Notes under the pieces: generated by a model | Database searches by the model: none | The model's input: the letters and a program-made list of their open reading frames with translations, nothing else | Told to the model about the DNA's origin: nothing | Assembly (NCBI GenBank): GCA_003550325.1 | Contig: QKWP01000250.1 | Span: 281,718-345,717, forward strand | DNA length: 64,000 nucleotides | Direction of reading: 5' to 3' | Source: Gigaspora rosea | Lineage: Eukaryota; Glomeromycota; Glomeromycetes; Diversisporales; Gigasporaceae | Position numbers and translations under genes: made by a program | Shown: in pieces, positions 8,830 through 19,899 of the stretch | Numbering within the stretch: the stretch's first letter is position 1 | Layout: each line of letters opens with the position of its first letter

Positions 8830-9570
8830 AATTAATGCATATTCTTACAAATAAATTAAATAAATAAATAAGCAAAAGTACTTCAGAACAGGTTGATATT
8901 AAGTAAATCTATTTTTTACTTTAACAAAAGTTGTTATTTAGGTTAATTAACTTATTTTGAAGCATTTTTTTATTCTTATAATAAATAAATACTATTTACA
9001 GTATTATAGTTAGATATACAAATTTAATTCTTGTTTATACTCTTTCTACTGATCTCTATTTTATTATATTTTTACCCATACCTATTTTTAGTGGCTTAAA
9101 TAAAAAAATCTAGTTATAATGTATACAAATGTTTTTCAACTATTGTTACTTCTTATAAGCTAGTTACTCACTACAACTTAGTCTATAAAACACTTTGCTA
9201 AATTTTTAAATTTGTACTAGTAGCTTTGCTTTAATAAAAAAACTAGTTAGTCAAACAATTTTATATAAACTTTGCATATATAAGTACACTCTATTTTACA
9301 ATTATATATCTATATTTTAACATTAAAGTAGTTTACAAATACACATATAACAATACTTTGTAGTTATAACTACTACCACAATCCAAATACTAGATACCTA
9401 TACACCTTTACAAAATATTACAAAAATTTACTCAAAAGTAGACATTCAAGCTCACTCCATCAAATTAAACAATTACATCATCATCTACAAAAACAGAATG
9501 ATCTTTAACAAATCAACACAACAAACAATATATATTACTAAATTGATCTTTAAAATAAACCAATAAAAAA
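8830..9570. other. AT-rich stretch without recognised features
   Basis: No convincing ORF, RNA gene or inverted repeat seen; only simple AT-rich sequence. Confidence 0.5.
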
Positions 9571-9576
9571 TACATA

Positions 9577-9830
9577 ACTAATCTGACCAACTACTATCTA
9601 TCCCAACTATATACTAGAACATTTTACTAATCTGACCAATCACTATTTATCCCAACTATATACCAGAATATTTATTATATTCTATATTTCCTTTACTTAT
9701 TTACGATTTTCGATCTTAAAAATCAATTGTCAAAATAAATAAAAATATATATGTGACTAATCTGACCAACTATTATATATTTCGACTATATACTGAAATA
9801 TTTACTATACTCTATATTCTTGTCTAATGT
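9577..9830. repeat. Three degenerate copies of an ACTAATCTGACCAACTA unit
   Basis: Copies begin at 9577, 9626 and 9756. The first two are 49 bp apart; the third is separated by unrelated AT-rich sequence. Each is followed by a CCAACTATATAC-like and a GAAATATT-like segment. Non-coding. Confidence 0.6.
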
Positions 9831-9860
9831 ACCTATGATTATTAAGTTACTTTAATCTTA

Positions 9861-10012
9861 GGGGAGTAACAAAAATCAGGTGATTTTTTAGGGGGGAAGG
9901 GGGGTAAAAAAAGTTGAAATTATATATAAGAACCTGACTATTTATATATTGAGAAAGAGGGAGGGGGGTAGGCCTCTGATAAAAAATAATCAGGTGATTA
10001 ATGACACTGCCC
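9861..10012. mobile_element. PIF/Harbinger-like MITE, second copy, inverted
   Basis: Starts GGGGAGTAACAAAAATCAGG and ends TGACACTGCCC, flanked by TTA at 9858-9860 and 10013-10015. It is the reverse-orientation relative of 7326-7475, nearly the same length (152 bp). Non-coding. Confidence 0.8.
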
Positions 10013-10364
10013 TTATATAAATTTGTATCTATGTTTTCTTTCTATAAAATAGTATAAAAATAGCTTCTTGTAAATAGACATAGAAATTTTTACAGAACAA
10101 ACTTGGTTTTGATCTGTTTTAGCTAAGGGCAGACAATAGGCCTGTCATAATATAAATTACTTCTTTTTTATTAACTAAAATGCAGCTATTGCTGCTCTTA
10201 GCTAAGCTGGATCATAGGTAAAGTAGCTTAAGTCTCAGTTTAGCAAATTTTAATAATAATATACTAGTATATAGTATTATTTATATTAATAATAATAAAT
10301 AACCTGAGACAAGTTTTCATTTACAAAAAAAAATAATTCTTGTTTTGCATGCATATACTCAAAA

Positions 10365-10800
10365 TAACATGCAGATCAATTATAGCTAATTTGAAAATTA
10401 GTGGAATACACAGTGGCTCTCGATATAACGGACCATCGATATAACGGATATTGCTTAATACAGAGAATTATAATGGAACCAAATTATGATTTACTATAAT
10501 ATCTTATATATCATGAGATTTTGATATAACGGAGCTTTTGATATAATGGAACAAAGAACTGGAACCATGGCCTCCGTTATATCGAGAGCCACTGTGTACT
10601 TGAAAAATTTTCTTGTTTTTGAAACTTTTCAGTTTCATATAACCTTCAAAAACTATATTACAGTCTTTAGAACTTCAGTCTAATAATAGCAATACAATTT
10701 CTGAAAAGTTAAATAATTTATAAAATAAAACTGAAGGTTTCAGAAATGAGAAAATTTTTTAAATGTTCTACTAATTTTCAAATCAGCTGTAATTAACATG
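10365..10800. mobile_element. Older inverted-repeat element interrupted by a pogo-like MITE
   Basis: AATTATAGCTAATTTGAAAA (about 10380-10399) matches in reverse complement a segment near 10765-10792, and ACATGCAGAT flanks both sides. The pogo-like MITE at 10409-10596 lies between. Boundaries are approximate. Confidence 0.4.
10409..10596. mobile_element. Pogo/Tigger-like MITE (188 bp), TA target
   Basis: TIRs CACAGTGGCTCTCGATATAA on the left and its reverse complement on the right, about 26 bp. TA at 10407-10408 and 10597-10598. The interior repeats GATATAACGGA motifs subterminally. CAGTGG..ATAACGG ends and TA targets are typical of pogo-type Tc1/mariner elements. Confidence 0.75.
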
Positions 10801-10809
10801 CAGATGGGC

Positions 10810-11390
10810 ATAATTTTGAACTTGTACAGTAATGCTAATCCCAAAGTATAGAAAACTTACAACAAAAATAAGAAGCCAGAACCAAAATTTATAGTTAATT
10901 GTAATATATATTATATGTTAAAACTTTGCCTATAATCAAATGCATTATTTGCATTTTACCCAACTTGTATTTTTAAAAATTTGATTATAGATTATAATGG
11001 TATGTAAATTTGATTATAATGATTGTTTTCTAATTTTGTTTTACTTTTTGTAGTTCCTATTTGTTACAAGCATGTATTGATATATGATAAGTGTTATTGT
11101 TAAATTTTCCTTTCTAAGCTTTGTATCACCTATTACAACTTTTTATACAGAAGTATATATTGTTTAATGGTCAATATTTTTGACTATTTAGTCCAAAGTT
11201 TGGTACTGTCAAGTGATATTATATATATATATTTATGCAACAAACTATTGAATTAATAGGCCAGATCTATTTGGTTAAGACCTCTTGACTATTTATTAGT
11301 TGTTATAATTTTAAGATATTTAGTCATTACAAAGGCTTTTTTTTATATCTATATATTAACATTTACTAGGTTGAGATTTTTGTAAAAGTT
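10810..11390. other. AT-rich stretch without recognised features
   Basis: No ORF, RNA gene or clear repeat structure recognised. Confidence 0.5.
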
Positions 11391-11453
11391 AAAAGACCCG
11401 GGTATACTATAGAATCTAAAATGATAAAAGACCCAGGTATACTATAGAATAAA
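11391..11453. repeat. 35-bp tandem duplication
   Basis: AAAAGACCCGGGTATACTAT starts at 11391 and recurs with one mismatch at 11426, each followed by AGAAT. Two copies, non-coding. Confidence 0.7.
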
Positions 11454-11714
11454 CTTTTGGATAGCTTGAAAACAAAATGTAACTTTACCAATAGTACTAT
11501 ATTTATATTGCTCAATACTGGACTCCACATAAAATCCCCTAATTATCAGACCCATATCTGTACAATAGACCCACGGATCCACTATCAGGTTTAAAATTGA
11601 GAAAATGTAACAGATCCAGGTCTTTTATATGGCAGTTTATAGTATTAATTTCAGAATAGTGATCCTCTGGGTCTATTCTTCATCATAATTCATTAAGAGC
11701 AGAATTATAAGTAT

Positions 11715-12083
11715 CTACTGTTTTACCATGGTTTTGAGTTCTGCTTCTAAGAGTGTAATGCTATTGAGAAACTTTAAAGGGATCTCTAATTTCTTTGAGA
11801 ATAAATGAACAAAAGAATTGGTAGTATAGGTAACATTTTCCCAATGTGTAAAAGTTAGACAATTTTGATTGTACCAAGATAGAGCAGTTCTACATAAGAA
11901 GTTAGAGACTCTAGCCAGTCTTCTGTTGGCTACTATATTATTGCTAATACAAGCTCTATTAAAAGCTTCAATCCATTCAACAGGGTCCTCATCATGGTTT
12001 CCAGAAAAAATAGGAAAGTCAATTAATTTATATTCTTTTGGAGTAGTACTTGTTGTAGGTCTTTCAGTATTATTTTGATCCAT
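11715..12083 (-). pseudogene. Ty3/gypsy-type retrotransposon gag fragment
   Basis: 122-residue frame starting MDQNNTERP. Residues about 22-60 carry the pattern IDFPIFSGNHDEDPVEWIEA typical of the start of the retrotransposon gag domain (a P-x-F-x-G motif, then W-I-x-x-F), followed by a W-x-W-type helical segment (LSWYNQNC and HWENV). The frame stops where a full gag would continue for hundreds of residues, and no protease, RT or integrase sequence follows. A decayed 5' fragment of an LTR element. Confidence 0.65.
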
Positions 12084-12275
12084 CCAAAATAGTTTTTAAA
12101 GCATCTACAGTATATAAGTCGTGTAAGCTAAAAAAAAACCCCCCATCTAATTTGTTAACAACCCTTATTATAAAACCTTATATACGTGTAAAAACAAGAT
12201 TTCATTAAGTATATAAATTTATCCATTAGTTTACTATGATAGTGGTGCCGAAATAGCTCGTTATTTTGGCAGTGA

Positions 12276-12302
12276 TTACCAAATAACTTTGTTATTTGGT
12301 AA
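12276..12302. repeat. Perfect 12-bp hairpin, TTT loop
   Basis: TTACCAAATAAC and GTTATTTGGTAA are separated by TTT. A looser outer dyad (CAGTGATT / AATCACTG) encloses it. Non-coding. Confidence 0.6.
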
Positions 12303-12435
12303 CTTACATAATCACTGACAAAAAACTGAGTCATTTAACGTCGTAAATCACCGGATAACACCGTAATTATATAATATGCAGCTAATAGGGTAACGATAAC
12401 TTGTTTATCTTGTTTTAGATTTAATATGGCATTTT

Positions 12436-12582
12436 TGGGTCCCTTCGGGACTCAGAAGTTAACACATTAAATTGGAAGTGATTATTTCTTTATCTGACAA
12501 TTTCTTTTTATCTGCCATGATTTATGAGTATCTGCAAGATAATAGCAAAAGCACATGGCCGAAGGCTCGTGCGTTGCTATTA
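12436..12582. repeat. Two GC hairpins with TTC/GAA loops
   Basis: GTCCC-TTC-GGGAC at 12439-12451, then AATAGCAAAAGCAC (12541-12554) pairing with GTGCGTTGCTATT (12569-12581) around an inner GCC-GAA-GGC. These resemble RNA-type hairpins more than transposon TIRs. No RNA gene family recognised. Confidence 0.35.
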
Positions 12583-12589
12583 TATTGAC

Positions 12590-13300
12590 GATATCCATGA
12601 TACGTATATCAGTATATCATACCATACAATTTATCTGGCAGGTATGACGTATACAATTACGAAAAGAATTTTAAATTCTGCAGATTTTTTTATATTAAAA
12701 TTAATTATGAAAATTTGTAACTGATTTTATTTTTTCCGCCGTCAGGTACCTGCTGGATAATTATAAATTATTATTTACAAATAGTAAGTACCGGTAATAA
12801 TTTTAAATAATTTTAATCGAAAGCAATTTATCACATGGGATCTACTAACATAATGACCATATGACCATATGTACCCCGGCGTTAGCGCGGCACAAAGTTA
12901 ATCCGCCTCGCCCCTGTAAATTTCAAGGACTAATTTTTACACATGATAACACAAAAATTTTAATTACTTACTGCAATCTAATTAAAAAAAATAGTTCTTG
13001 TGAAAATTTACTAATAAGTACTAATCCAGACTCTAATATGGTTTTATTGACCTTAATTTTACATGAAACTTTTGTGTCCCAGAAACGTACCATGAACATC
13101 CAACGAAAATTGATTTTAATCATGCTCTATGAAATAACCAAATTCTTGTACTACATAACAGCTTTATATGTACGTACGCACGGTACGTAGCTACATCAAT
13201 GAAATGAAAGAAAAACTTAAAACTTTTAAATATTGTGTAGAGAATATTAAAATAGGTAAAATTGGGACAACAATTTTTTTTAGCCTTCAAAGAAATTAAA
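12590..13300. other. Intergenic, slightly GC-richer patch at 12860-12930
   Basis: Contains an AT-rich run with a patch of CCCCGGCGTTAGCGCGG near 12875. A 109-codon plus-strand frame starts here but has no domain and low-complexity hydrophobic content; I do not call it a gene. Confidence 0.4.
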
Positions 13301-13340
13301 GTATATTAAAGTATATTAAAGTATATTAAAGTATATTTTA
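13301..13340. repeat. 10-bp tandem repeat GTATATTAAA x4
   Basis: Three exact and one imperfect copy of GTATATTAAA in direct tandem. A simple microsatellite. Confidence 0.8.
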
Positions 13341-13730
13341 AAGTACGTAGGCAACAAAATTTCAAAAATTGATTGGGTATAATTACATTATTGGAAAAAA
13401 AAAGTATATTTTTTTTGATAACCATTCTTAGAAGAGTCATTTTTAATTTAACTGTTATTGTTAGAATGAATATTACGTATAAAGTATTGATTTATTATCA
13501 GTTATGCAGTGCGTCAATTATCAAAGAAACGCGTCTATATATAAATTAAGAATTTTAACATGTGTTTGACCATCAATATTATTAAAATTTTTTAGCATTA
13601 AGAACTAAGAAGGGGTAACCCCTATATGCTTTATGTAATTACTGTTTTAGTTTTTGAAACAAATTTTAATAAAAATAGGAATTGATACCCAATTTTGGAT
13701 AGTTGTCTATCTTTACGTTTACGTACTGCA

Positions 13731-13784
13731 CGTACTGTAAGTACTGTAAGTACTGTACGTACTGTACGTACGCAGTATTTACAT
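13731..13784. repeat. 9-bp tandem repeat ACGTACTGT x6
   Basis: Six consecutive units close to ACGTACTGT, some as AAGTACTGT. Rich in ACGT palindromes. It is about 230 bp upstream of the gene at 14017, but nothing shows a regulatory role. Confidence 0.75.
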
Positions 13785-14016
13785 AATAATTATTGATAAT
13801 GATAAGGTCAGAAAAAAAAAATAAAAATATCAGATATACATACATGTATACATATTATATATATATAATGCATTTATAAATTAATTCTCCGCAAAGAACA
13901 AGTAATTGAGGTGATGATCTAATTATAAATAAAATTATAAATAAATAGAAGATGAATTATTCATTGATTTAAGAATTAATCAAATTCTATCTTTTCTACC
14001 TTCCACAAGTTCAATT

Positions 14017-14826
14017 ATGACCGCAATGGATGATATAGTAGGATTCGAAAATATGACATTACAAGATTTAAAAAATATTCTTGATACTTATGCATTTGAT
14101 ACAAAATTTAAACGAGCATCATCATGTTTTTATCTTAAAAACTTATTAACAGTTACTCTTACATTATTATATGATTCACAATCATATCAACATTATCCTA
14201 TTCCAAAATTTAATGGATTGAATCCTTTATTTTCAGCAGCACATCAACTTTGTCACTCTTGGCGAAACTTTAGTTTAAAACTTAATTCAGTTTTATCATT
14301 ACAATATATTTCAACATGGTCAGTTGAAGAAATTAAAATTTGGTGGATACTTGCAAGATTAATTCATAAATCAATTACAGATTTTTCAATAGTATGTGGA
14401 ATACAAACAGTTATAACAGTACCTTCAAATGATTCATTAGAAAATCTTCTTCGATTTCTTGAATCAGCAATTGCAAATGATTTAATTTATTCAAGTAATA
14501 TTTATATTAATCCAAAAGAATTAAATGGTGGATTTCAACTTCGTACAATGCAAGAAATTTCCAACGTTTTATCAGTAATTGATGGAAAAGTTATGCTTAA
14601 TTCAGTAAAAGATTTTAATTATTTACTTGGAATTGAAGATTTTTCATCAATGGAATTATCAGATACAAGAGTAATGGTTAATAGTATTGAAGTTACTAAA
14701 ATGAAAGAAATAATTGTTCATATTCAACAATCTATTGAAAATGTTGAAAATATTTTATTACATTCAATTTGTGATGAGAATAATGAAGATGAAGATGGTG
14801 AAGAACAATCTCTAATTTTAGAATAG
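14017..14826 (+). CDS. Orphan 269-aa protein, single exon
   Basis: Clean 269-codon ORF starting MTAMDDIVGF. Codons mostly end in A/T as in the other real genes of the window. Predicted mostly helical, with no signal peptide, no clear membrane segment and no catalytic motif I recognise. The C-terminal 20 residues are strongly acidic (about 250-267, Asp/Glu/Asn). A central WSVEEIKIWWILARLI segment is the most conserved-looking part. A second ATG at 14026 could also start. It stands alone: no other gene within several kb. Probably a lineage-specific gene; function unknown. Confidence 0.75.
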   Translation: MTAMDDIVGFENMTLQDLKNILDTYAFDTKFKRASSCFYLKNLLTVTLTLLYDSQSYQHYPIPKFNGLNPLFSAAHQLCHSWRNFSLKLNSVLSLQYISTWSVEEIKIWWILARLIHKSITDFSIVCGIQTVITVPSNDSLENLLRFLESAIANDLIYSSNIYINPKELNGGFQLRTMQEISNVLSVIDGKVMLNSVKDFNYLLGIEDFSSMELSDTRVMVNSIEVTKMKEIIVHIQQSIENVENILLHSICDENNEDEDGEEQSLILE

Positions 14827-16180
14827 GCTGGTTTTTAACTATGGATTAAATATCTATGCAAATTATGTAATTATATGCGTGTAATTATAATATATATAAT
14901 ATAATTGAAGTAATTGAAGAAAGTTCTTTGTTGATTAATTTTTATGGGTGGGTACGAGCAGCAACTGCTTTTTTGAATAGCAAACACTTTATTGTAATCA
15001 TAAATGAATAATTGATTTTTACGTCTTTACACTTTACAATAAACAAGTAGACTTATTCGCAAGAAATTATATTTGATAAATACTGTTAAAATAAACATAA
15101 ACTATAATAAATTGATTAGAATTTATTCAACATTAAACTAAATTTAGTTGACGGTTTATCATATGATTATATTAGATTATATTAGTTTATATTACAGTAA
15201 ATAATCTACTATGTACATATCTGATATGTATACAGAATACGTAATATATTACTATATCTGATATCTGATATCCAAATATCGATAACAAATCATATTTCCA
15301 GAATGTTTTAACTTTTTTAGCATAAATTTATTTATAGTATAATAACTAGTGAAACGGATTGATTCATCTAATCGGAAATAAACCACGTGCCGGAAAATTC
15401 CATTGAATTTTGAGACCTGATTATATAACTGTATATCCCTTCCATAATTCATCTGCATAGAATTGTTACAGTATGTATAATGATGGCGTTGTGGTAATTC
15501 GTTTTTATAGTAAATGATAAAAAAGGTTATTTTATAAGATTGTTTAGAGGATTATTTATTGTTTCATCAACTTTATCTAACTTCTCAATTGGTCAATTTT
15601 ATTTTTCACCTATTATGCAACGTTGATTGGCACCGGAAATTAATAATATTATTGTTTGTGAATAAACTTTTCTATATATGATTGATTTTATTTCGATTAT
15701 TTCTTGACCTCTTACATCGAATCTTTTGACATTTTTTAATTGACTAGTTAAATTGCGACCTAAACACAATTTATTATCAATAAATTGTCAAAAATTAGAT
15801 CTCCTCGTTTCATATCATGATATCAGATATGTTAAAATTAGTTTATTATCATTTACGTATAGCGATAGGATGTAACACTATATAATTCTAGAAAACAAGA
15901 ATTTTATGCTCTTTTTTAAGTTCTCATATTTTATGATTTATTTTTGGTATTTCATATATTGGGCTGGTTTTTGGTATTTCATGGAAGGTGTACTAGGTTA
16001 GGCCGCCCCTGTAATGATGATAATACTGATGACGACCCCTGTAGAAATTAGTTGATCAGAAATAATTATTAACGTCAGCTATAATAGATAACAGATAAAT
16101 AAAGTAAACTACATGCACATGTATAACTTATGATGACCAATAAAATTATAAGTAAACAATAAGTTATTATTAGTAATATT
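14827..16180. other. Intergenic between the orphan gene and a poly(A) tract
   Basis: AT-rich. Scattered short direct repeats (TTAGATTATATTAGTTTATA near 15170, ATCTGATATC-type repeats near 15215-15275) but no element with defined ends and no ORF I support. Confidence 0.5.
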
Positions 16181-16230
16181 AAGTCTTTTACGTAAAAAGA
16201 AAAATTAATAATTTGAAATCTTTTACGTAA

Positions 16231-16416
16231 AATGCAAAAAAAAAAAAAAAAAAAAAAAAAAGAATTTATTCATCTGAACTAAAAGTTGCAAGTAACGATG
16301 CTCGAAAGAATAGATTAGCTTCTATGACACCTGAAGAAAAGACAAATATGAACATAAGTGATGAACGTAATATTAAACTTATATCCAAGAAATCACAAAT
16401 TATAAATTATATTTAA
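16231..16416 (+). pseudogene. Lys/Arg-rich coding-like fragment after a poly(A) tract
   Basis: A run of about 25 A (16236-16260) leads straight into an open frame of about 51 codons that includes ARKNRLASMTPEEKTNMN and ends at TAA 16414. The basic stretch followed by MTPEE resembles N-terminal regions of transposon helicase or DNA-binding proteins, but this is only an impression. No ATG precedes it. A TCTTTTACGTAAA segment is duplicated at 16185 and 16217 upstream. Confidence 0.3.
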
Positions 16417-16819
16417 CTAACGCTAACCGCTACCACCTGCATGTCAACGATCGTAATCTTTTAAAAATATTTCTTAGTGCAGAATCTACATTTAAATTTT
16501 CCTGATTTTGTATTGGTACATAAAACGTGATTATGTAATAGATGCAATAGAGATAAACTAATGCCAAGGGTTTCAGCCGAAAACGATATGCATCCTAGGT
16601 GTGTAAAAGAAATATACTAATTGGTACAGTATGGAACTGCAAAACAACATCAAGTTCTTTTTATATAAAGTGCCAAATTTATAATTATTTAATCAATTTT
16701 GATTGGCTAATTTTATATAAAAAATTTTAATTAGCAAAAAAAAAATATAATTATGTATATTATGGCGCAGTTAAATAAAATTCAGTAACAACTCATGACC
16801 TATTGATCCAAATTAAATA

Positions 16820-17420
16820 ATTTTGGTAACATTCGATTCGTCTCATCAAGACGAATCGAATGTTCTATGGTACAAAAATCGCTTAATTTCAATCACAGGA
16901 TCACAAGTTATTGCACTACGTAGCAATATCTTAGTATATAGTGATCAGGTTGGGATGATTTTATGAATTTACCACCAATCGATTCGTCTCAATGAGACAA
17001 ATTTAATGACAAAAATCTTCCAATATCATTTGCTATATCTCAATATATTATCATTTAAATCTATAAGAAAAGTATACTATTTAAGAGTAAATTTGGTGTA
17101 ACTAGTGATTTCGATTCCATTAGATTCGTCTTGTCGAGACGGTATCAAATTTCTTAATTCTGATCAAGGATCACGAGCTATTAACTATCGTATGTGATGC
17201 CAAATTTAAACCAGTAAAATAGCATAATAGGGAAATTGTGTTTTTATTGGCGATATCTTGTGATCCAATGATCGATTTTCAATTCGTCTCAGTGAAATGA
17301 ATTGATTGGTACCAAAATCCCTAACCCTAAGAGTTTCATTGGGTTTCATTGGATAAAAATCACGGGGTAAAATTTTTTGTGAAAGAGCTACCACACAATA
17401 GCAAGTCACGAGATATTGCA
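16820..17420. repeat. Array of about four degenerate units centred on CGTCTC..GAGACG dyads
   Basis: Each unit holds a dyad close to ATTCGTCTC-n-GAGACGAAT, then TACAAAAATC and a CACAGGATCACGAG-like segment. The first dyad (16829-16843 with 16849-16863) is a perfect 15-bp stem with a CATCA loop. Others, near 16985, 17125 and 17280, are degraded. The same GTCTC..GAGAC core with CACAGGATCCCAAG recurs at 31.65-32.2 kb inside another element, so this is a dispersed family. Confidence 0.55.
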
Positions 17421-17884
17421 ATTGCGCCATAATACCTATCCTTATGAATTATATATTTTTTTTGTCAAATTTTCAATCACATATAAACTTTAAACTCTTT
17501 AATTTCTTAAAATTATAATAATAAAAAATCTATTCTAACAGAATTGTAGCTTTGACAAATAATAACAAATCTGTAAGACAGATTTTTGTAAGTTATTTGT
17601 TGTTAAGTTATAACAATTTTTATATTTTATACAGTATATAAAAATTTGGATGTTTTTTTTTCTGTCTTGTACTGTATATAGAAAAGACTTCAAATTAAAA
17701 TATTTTATTTTTAGAGGAACTTTCTCAACTTAGGACAGCTTGAATACCAAGGAAATGTAATTAATTTTGTTCAAGACATTCAGGAGTTTATTATCTCTAA
17801 ATCCTTTCACAATTGAAACTTTGATCATTTGAAAGTCCAGACAAGATTTTTTACTTCAAGAGTTTAAAGTTAAATAATCGAATA

Positions 17885-18111
17885 CCGTAGTGCACTGACC
17901 AAAGTACCCCCCTTTTTCAATACCCCCATTGCAAAATACCCGGTGCAAAGCACAAGATCTCTATTGATTTAAATATAGAGTTTTTTTTTAAATTTTTAGA
18001 CTGCTTACTGTAAGTGTGAAATGTGTAAATGCTTAAATTTTTTTTTCTTGCGGCACAGACCCGCTGCCGTACCGTATAATATACCCAGGTCTTTTGGTCA
18101 GTGCACTACGG
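17885..18111. mobile_element. MITE with CCGTAGTGCACTGACCAAA termini, TA target
   Basis: TIRs CCGTAGTGCACTGACCAAA and its reverse complement, flanked by TA (17883-17884 and 18112-18113). 227 bp, with an internal run of C. Non-coding. Confidence 0.7.
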
Positions 18112-18186
18112 TACTTTAATTTGGCTAAATTATAAATAAATTCTTTTTTATTCCAATATTGAAGTCGATTACGATACTCTTCCAAA

Positions 18187-18333
18187 ATGGTTCTCGATTA
18201 TAATAATGATTTAATAAATGAAAACACAGTATCTGCCAAACATAATGATTCTAAGTTTCTGAAGACTATATCAAGAGTCCGCGCACTTCTGAAAAATTTG
18301 GGAAAATACACGTTTACAACAAAGATTGGCTGA
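18187..18333 (+). CDS. Possible small ORF, 48 aa
   Basis: ATG GTT CTC start and 48 codons with mixed composition and a basic centre, ending TGA at 18331. No family, no neighbour in operon-like arrangement, no intron signal. Could be the first exon of a decayed gene or chance. Confidence 0.2.
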   Translation: MVLDYNNDLINENTVSAKHNDSKFLKTISRVRALLKNLGKYTFTTKIG

Positions 18334-19149
18334 AAAGCAGAGATTACTTTCTTTGTAAATTATTAAATTAGAGATTGTGTCTTTCACACACGCATTAATA
18401 TAAATTTATAAAATATGTTATTTAAAATTAACGTATATTCTAGTACTCAGTACTAAAAAATTTTTATTTCAAATTTAAGAACCTAAAAAGTAAGGCCCCA
18501 GCCCTATGATTTATTACTAGTTGTTTAAATATTAAGCGTCATTTTTAAATTCTATTCTGTCAATTGACGCACGTCATTTTTCAAACGCGAAAATTTTTAT
18601 TAATTTGACGTAACCGAAAATATTCAAATTTATTAAAATTTACTAATAGAACTAAGAATTTTTTGCATTGTCCACATAAAACCCATCCACAGCATCTTGA
18701 GCATAATGAACTGTTTTTTCTACAAGAGCATGAGCTCTTAATTGCAAGAATCTAGGCGAGGTTATTGGCTTAAGCCATTATTGTTACTTTAATTCAAAAT
18801 TATATTAGTAAAATTTTAATTGAAATAATTGAAATTCAATTTTTTTTTCATTTATTTACTTCATAAATATATAAGTTAAGCATTCTTCGGTTGAGCATCC
18901 TTGTGTTGGGTATTCTTGACATAACATATAAATTAAAAATTTTTTTAATAAATTATTTACTTACCTGAACAGCCTTCGGAGATGGTTGGACACATTAGTG
19001 GGATTCATTTTGAAGCTAACGCATACGTTACCTACCAACTGCTAAGGAATATAGCAATACCAAACATGGATTTATTTATGATTAAATAAAAAATTTATAA
19101 TTTTTTTCCTTTTTTATCACTTTTCGCCAGGTCTTTTCTTGACCCCCAT

Positions 19150-19627
19150 ATTCGAGAGGTAACAAAGTGGTGGCAGAAAAAAATTCGTGATCAGGTGATT
19201 GTGACTCAATCAACGATCAATAAACTTAACATTAATAATACAGTAATATGGGCTGCCGTCAACAGAAATCAAGCAGATTGACATTTCGAAAAAAAATTAA
19301 TGATTTAACTTTCATCACTAATATTCTGATGAATTTCGAAGCAATTCTCATGATTTGATAATAAAATAAAGTTCAATATCTAAGCTTTCTTTTGACTATT
19401 AAAGTATGAAAAAATAGCTTCAAAATTCATCGAGATATGGGCGATAAAAGTTAAGGCATTAATTTTTTTCGAAATGTCAATCGGCTTGATTCTATTGACA
19501 GCAGCCCATATATTTAATTGCGTAAATTTTGTATTCTGATATTAAATTCTGGCTGCATTATGAAGTTGAACGATCAGAAATCACCTGATCGCGAATTTTT
19601 TCTACCATCACTTTGTTACCTCTTGAA
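19150..19627. mobile_element. Outer TIR element with GAGGTAACAAAGTG ends, carrying a nested MITE
   Basis: GAGGTAACAAAGTGGTGG and ATTCGTGATCAGGTGA on the left match in reverse complement TCACCTGATCGCGAAT and CACTTTGTTACCTC on the right (about 19578-19622). The nested element at 19249-19508 separates the arms. Exact outer ends and target duplication are unclear. Confidence 0.55.
19249..19508. mobile_element. MITE, TGGGCTGC termini, TA target, nested
   Basis: Left TGGGCTGCCGTCAACAGAA and right TTGACAGCAGCCCA with about 45 bp of further inverted similarity (ATTGACATTTCGAAAAAAA on the inside). TA at 19247-19248 and 19509-19510. 260 bp. Same terminal class as 5186, 7950 and 29135. Confidence 0.75.
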
Positions 19628-19786
19628 GAGTAACACAAATTACTTGATAAAAATTTTCAATTATGAACACTTGAGTTCCCAAATTATAACTTTGGTGATC
19701 CATTAAGTCAAAAGAAAAAAAAATACACGATGATAAAAGAATTACTTATAAGAATCATTGTTTAAAATTTATTTATTTATCATTTA

Positions 19787-19896
19787 TTGATATTAATTTA
19801 ATATCATAAACTATCGTTATCGTTAATATGTTGGTATCAATTTAATATCATAAGCTATCGTTGATATCATTTAATATCATAAGCTATCGTTGATTA
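19787..19896. repeat. Three tandem TTTAATATCATAAGCTATCG units
   Basis: Three imperfect copies of TTTAATATCATAARCTATCG at about 30-bp spacing. Non-coding. Confidence 0.6.
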
Positions 19897-19899
19897 TAA

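Noticed and set aside
12861-13190. 109-codon plus-strand frame
   Set aside because: No domain, hydrophobic low-complexity composition and repeat-like flanks; length is not exceptional for a 64-kb window.
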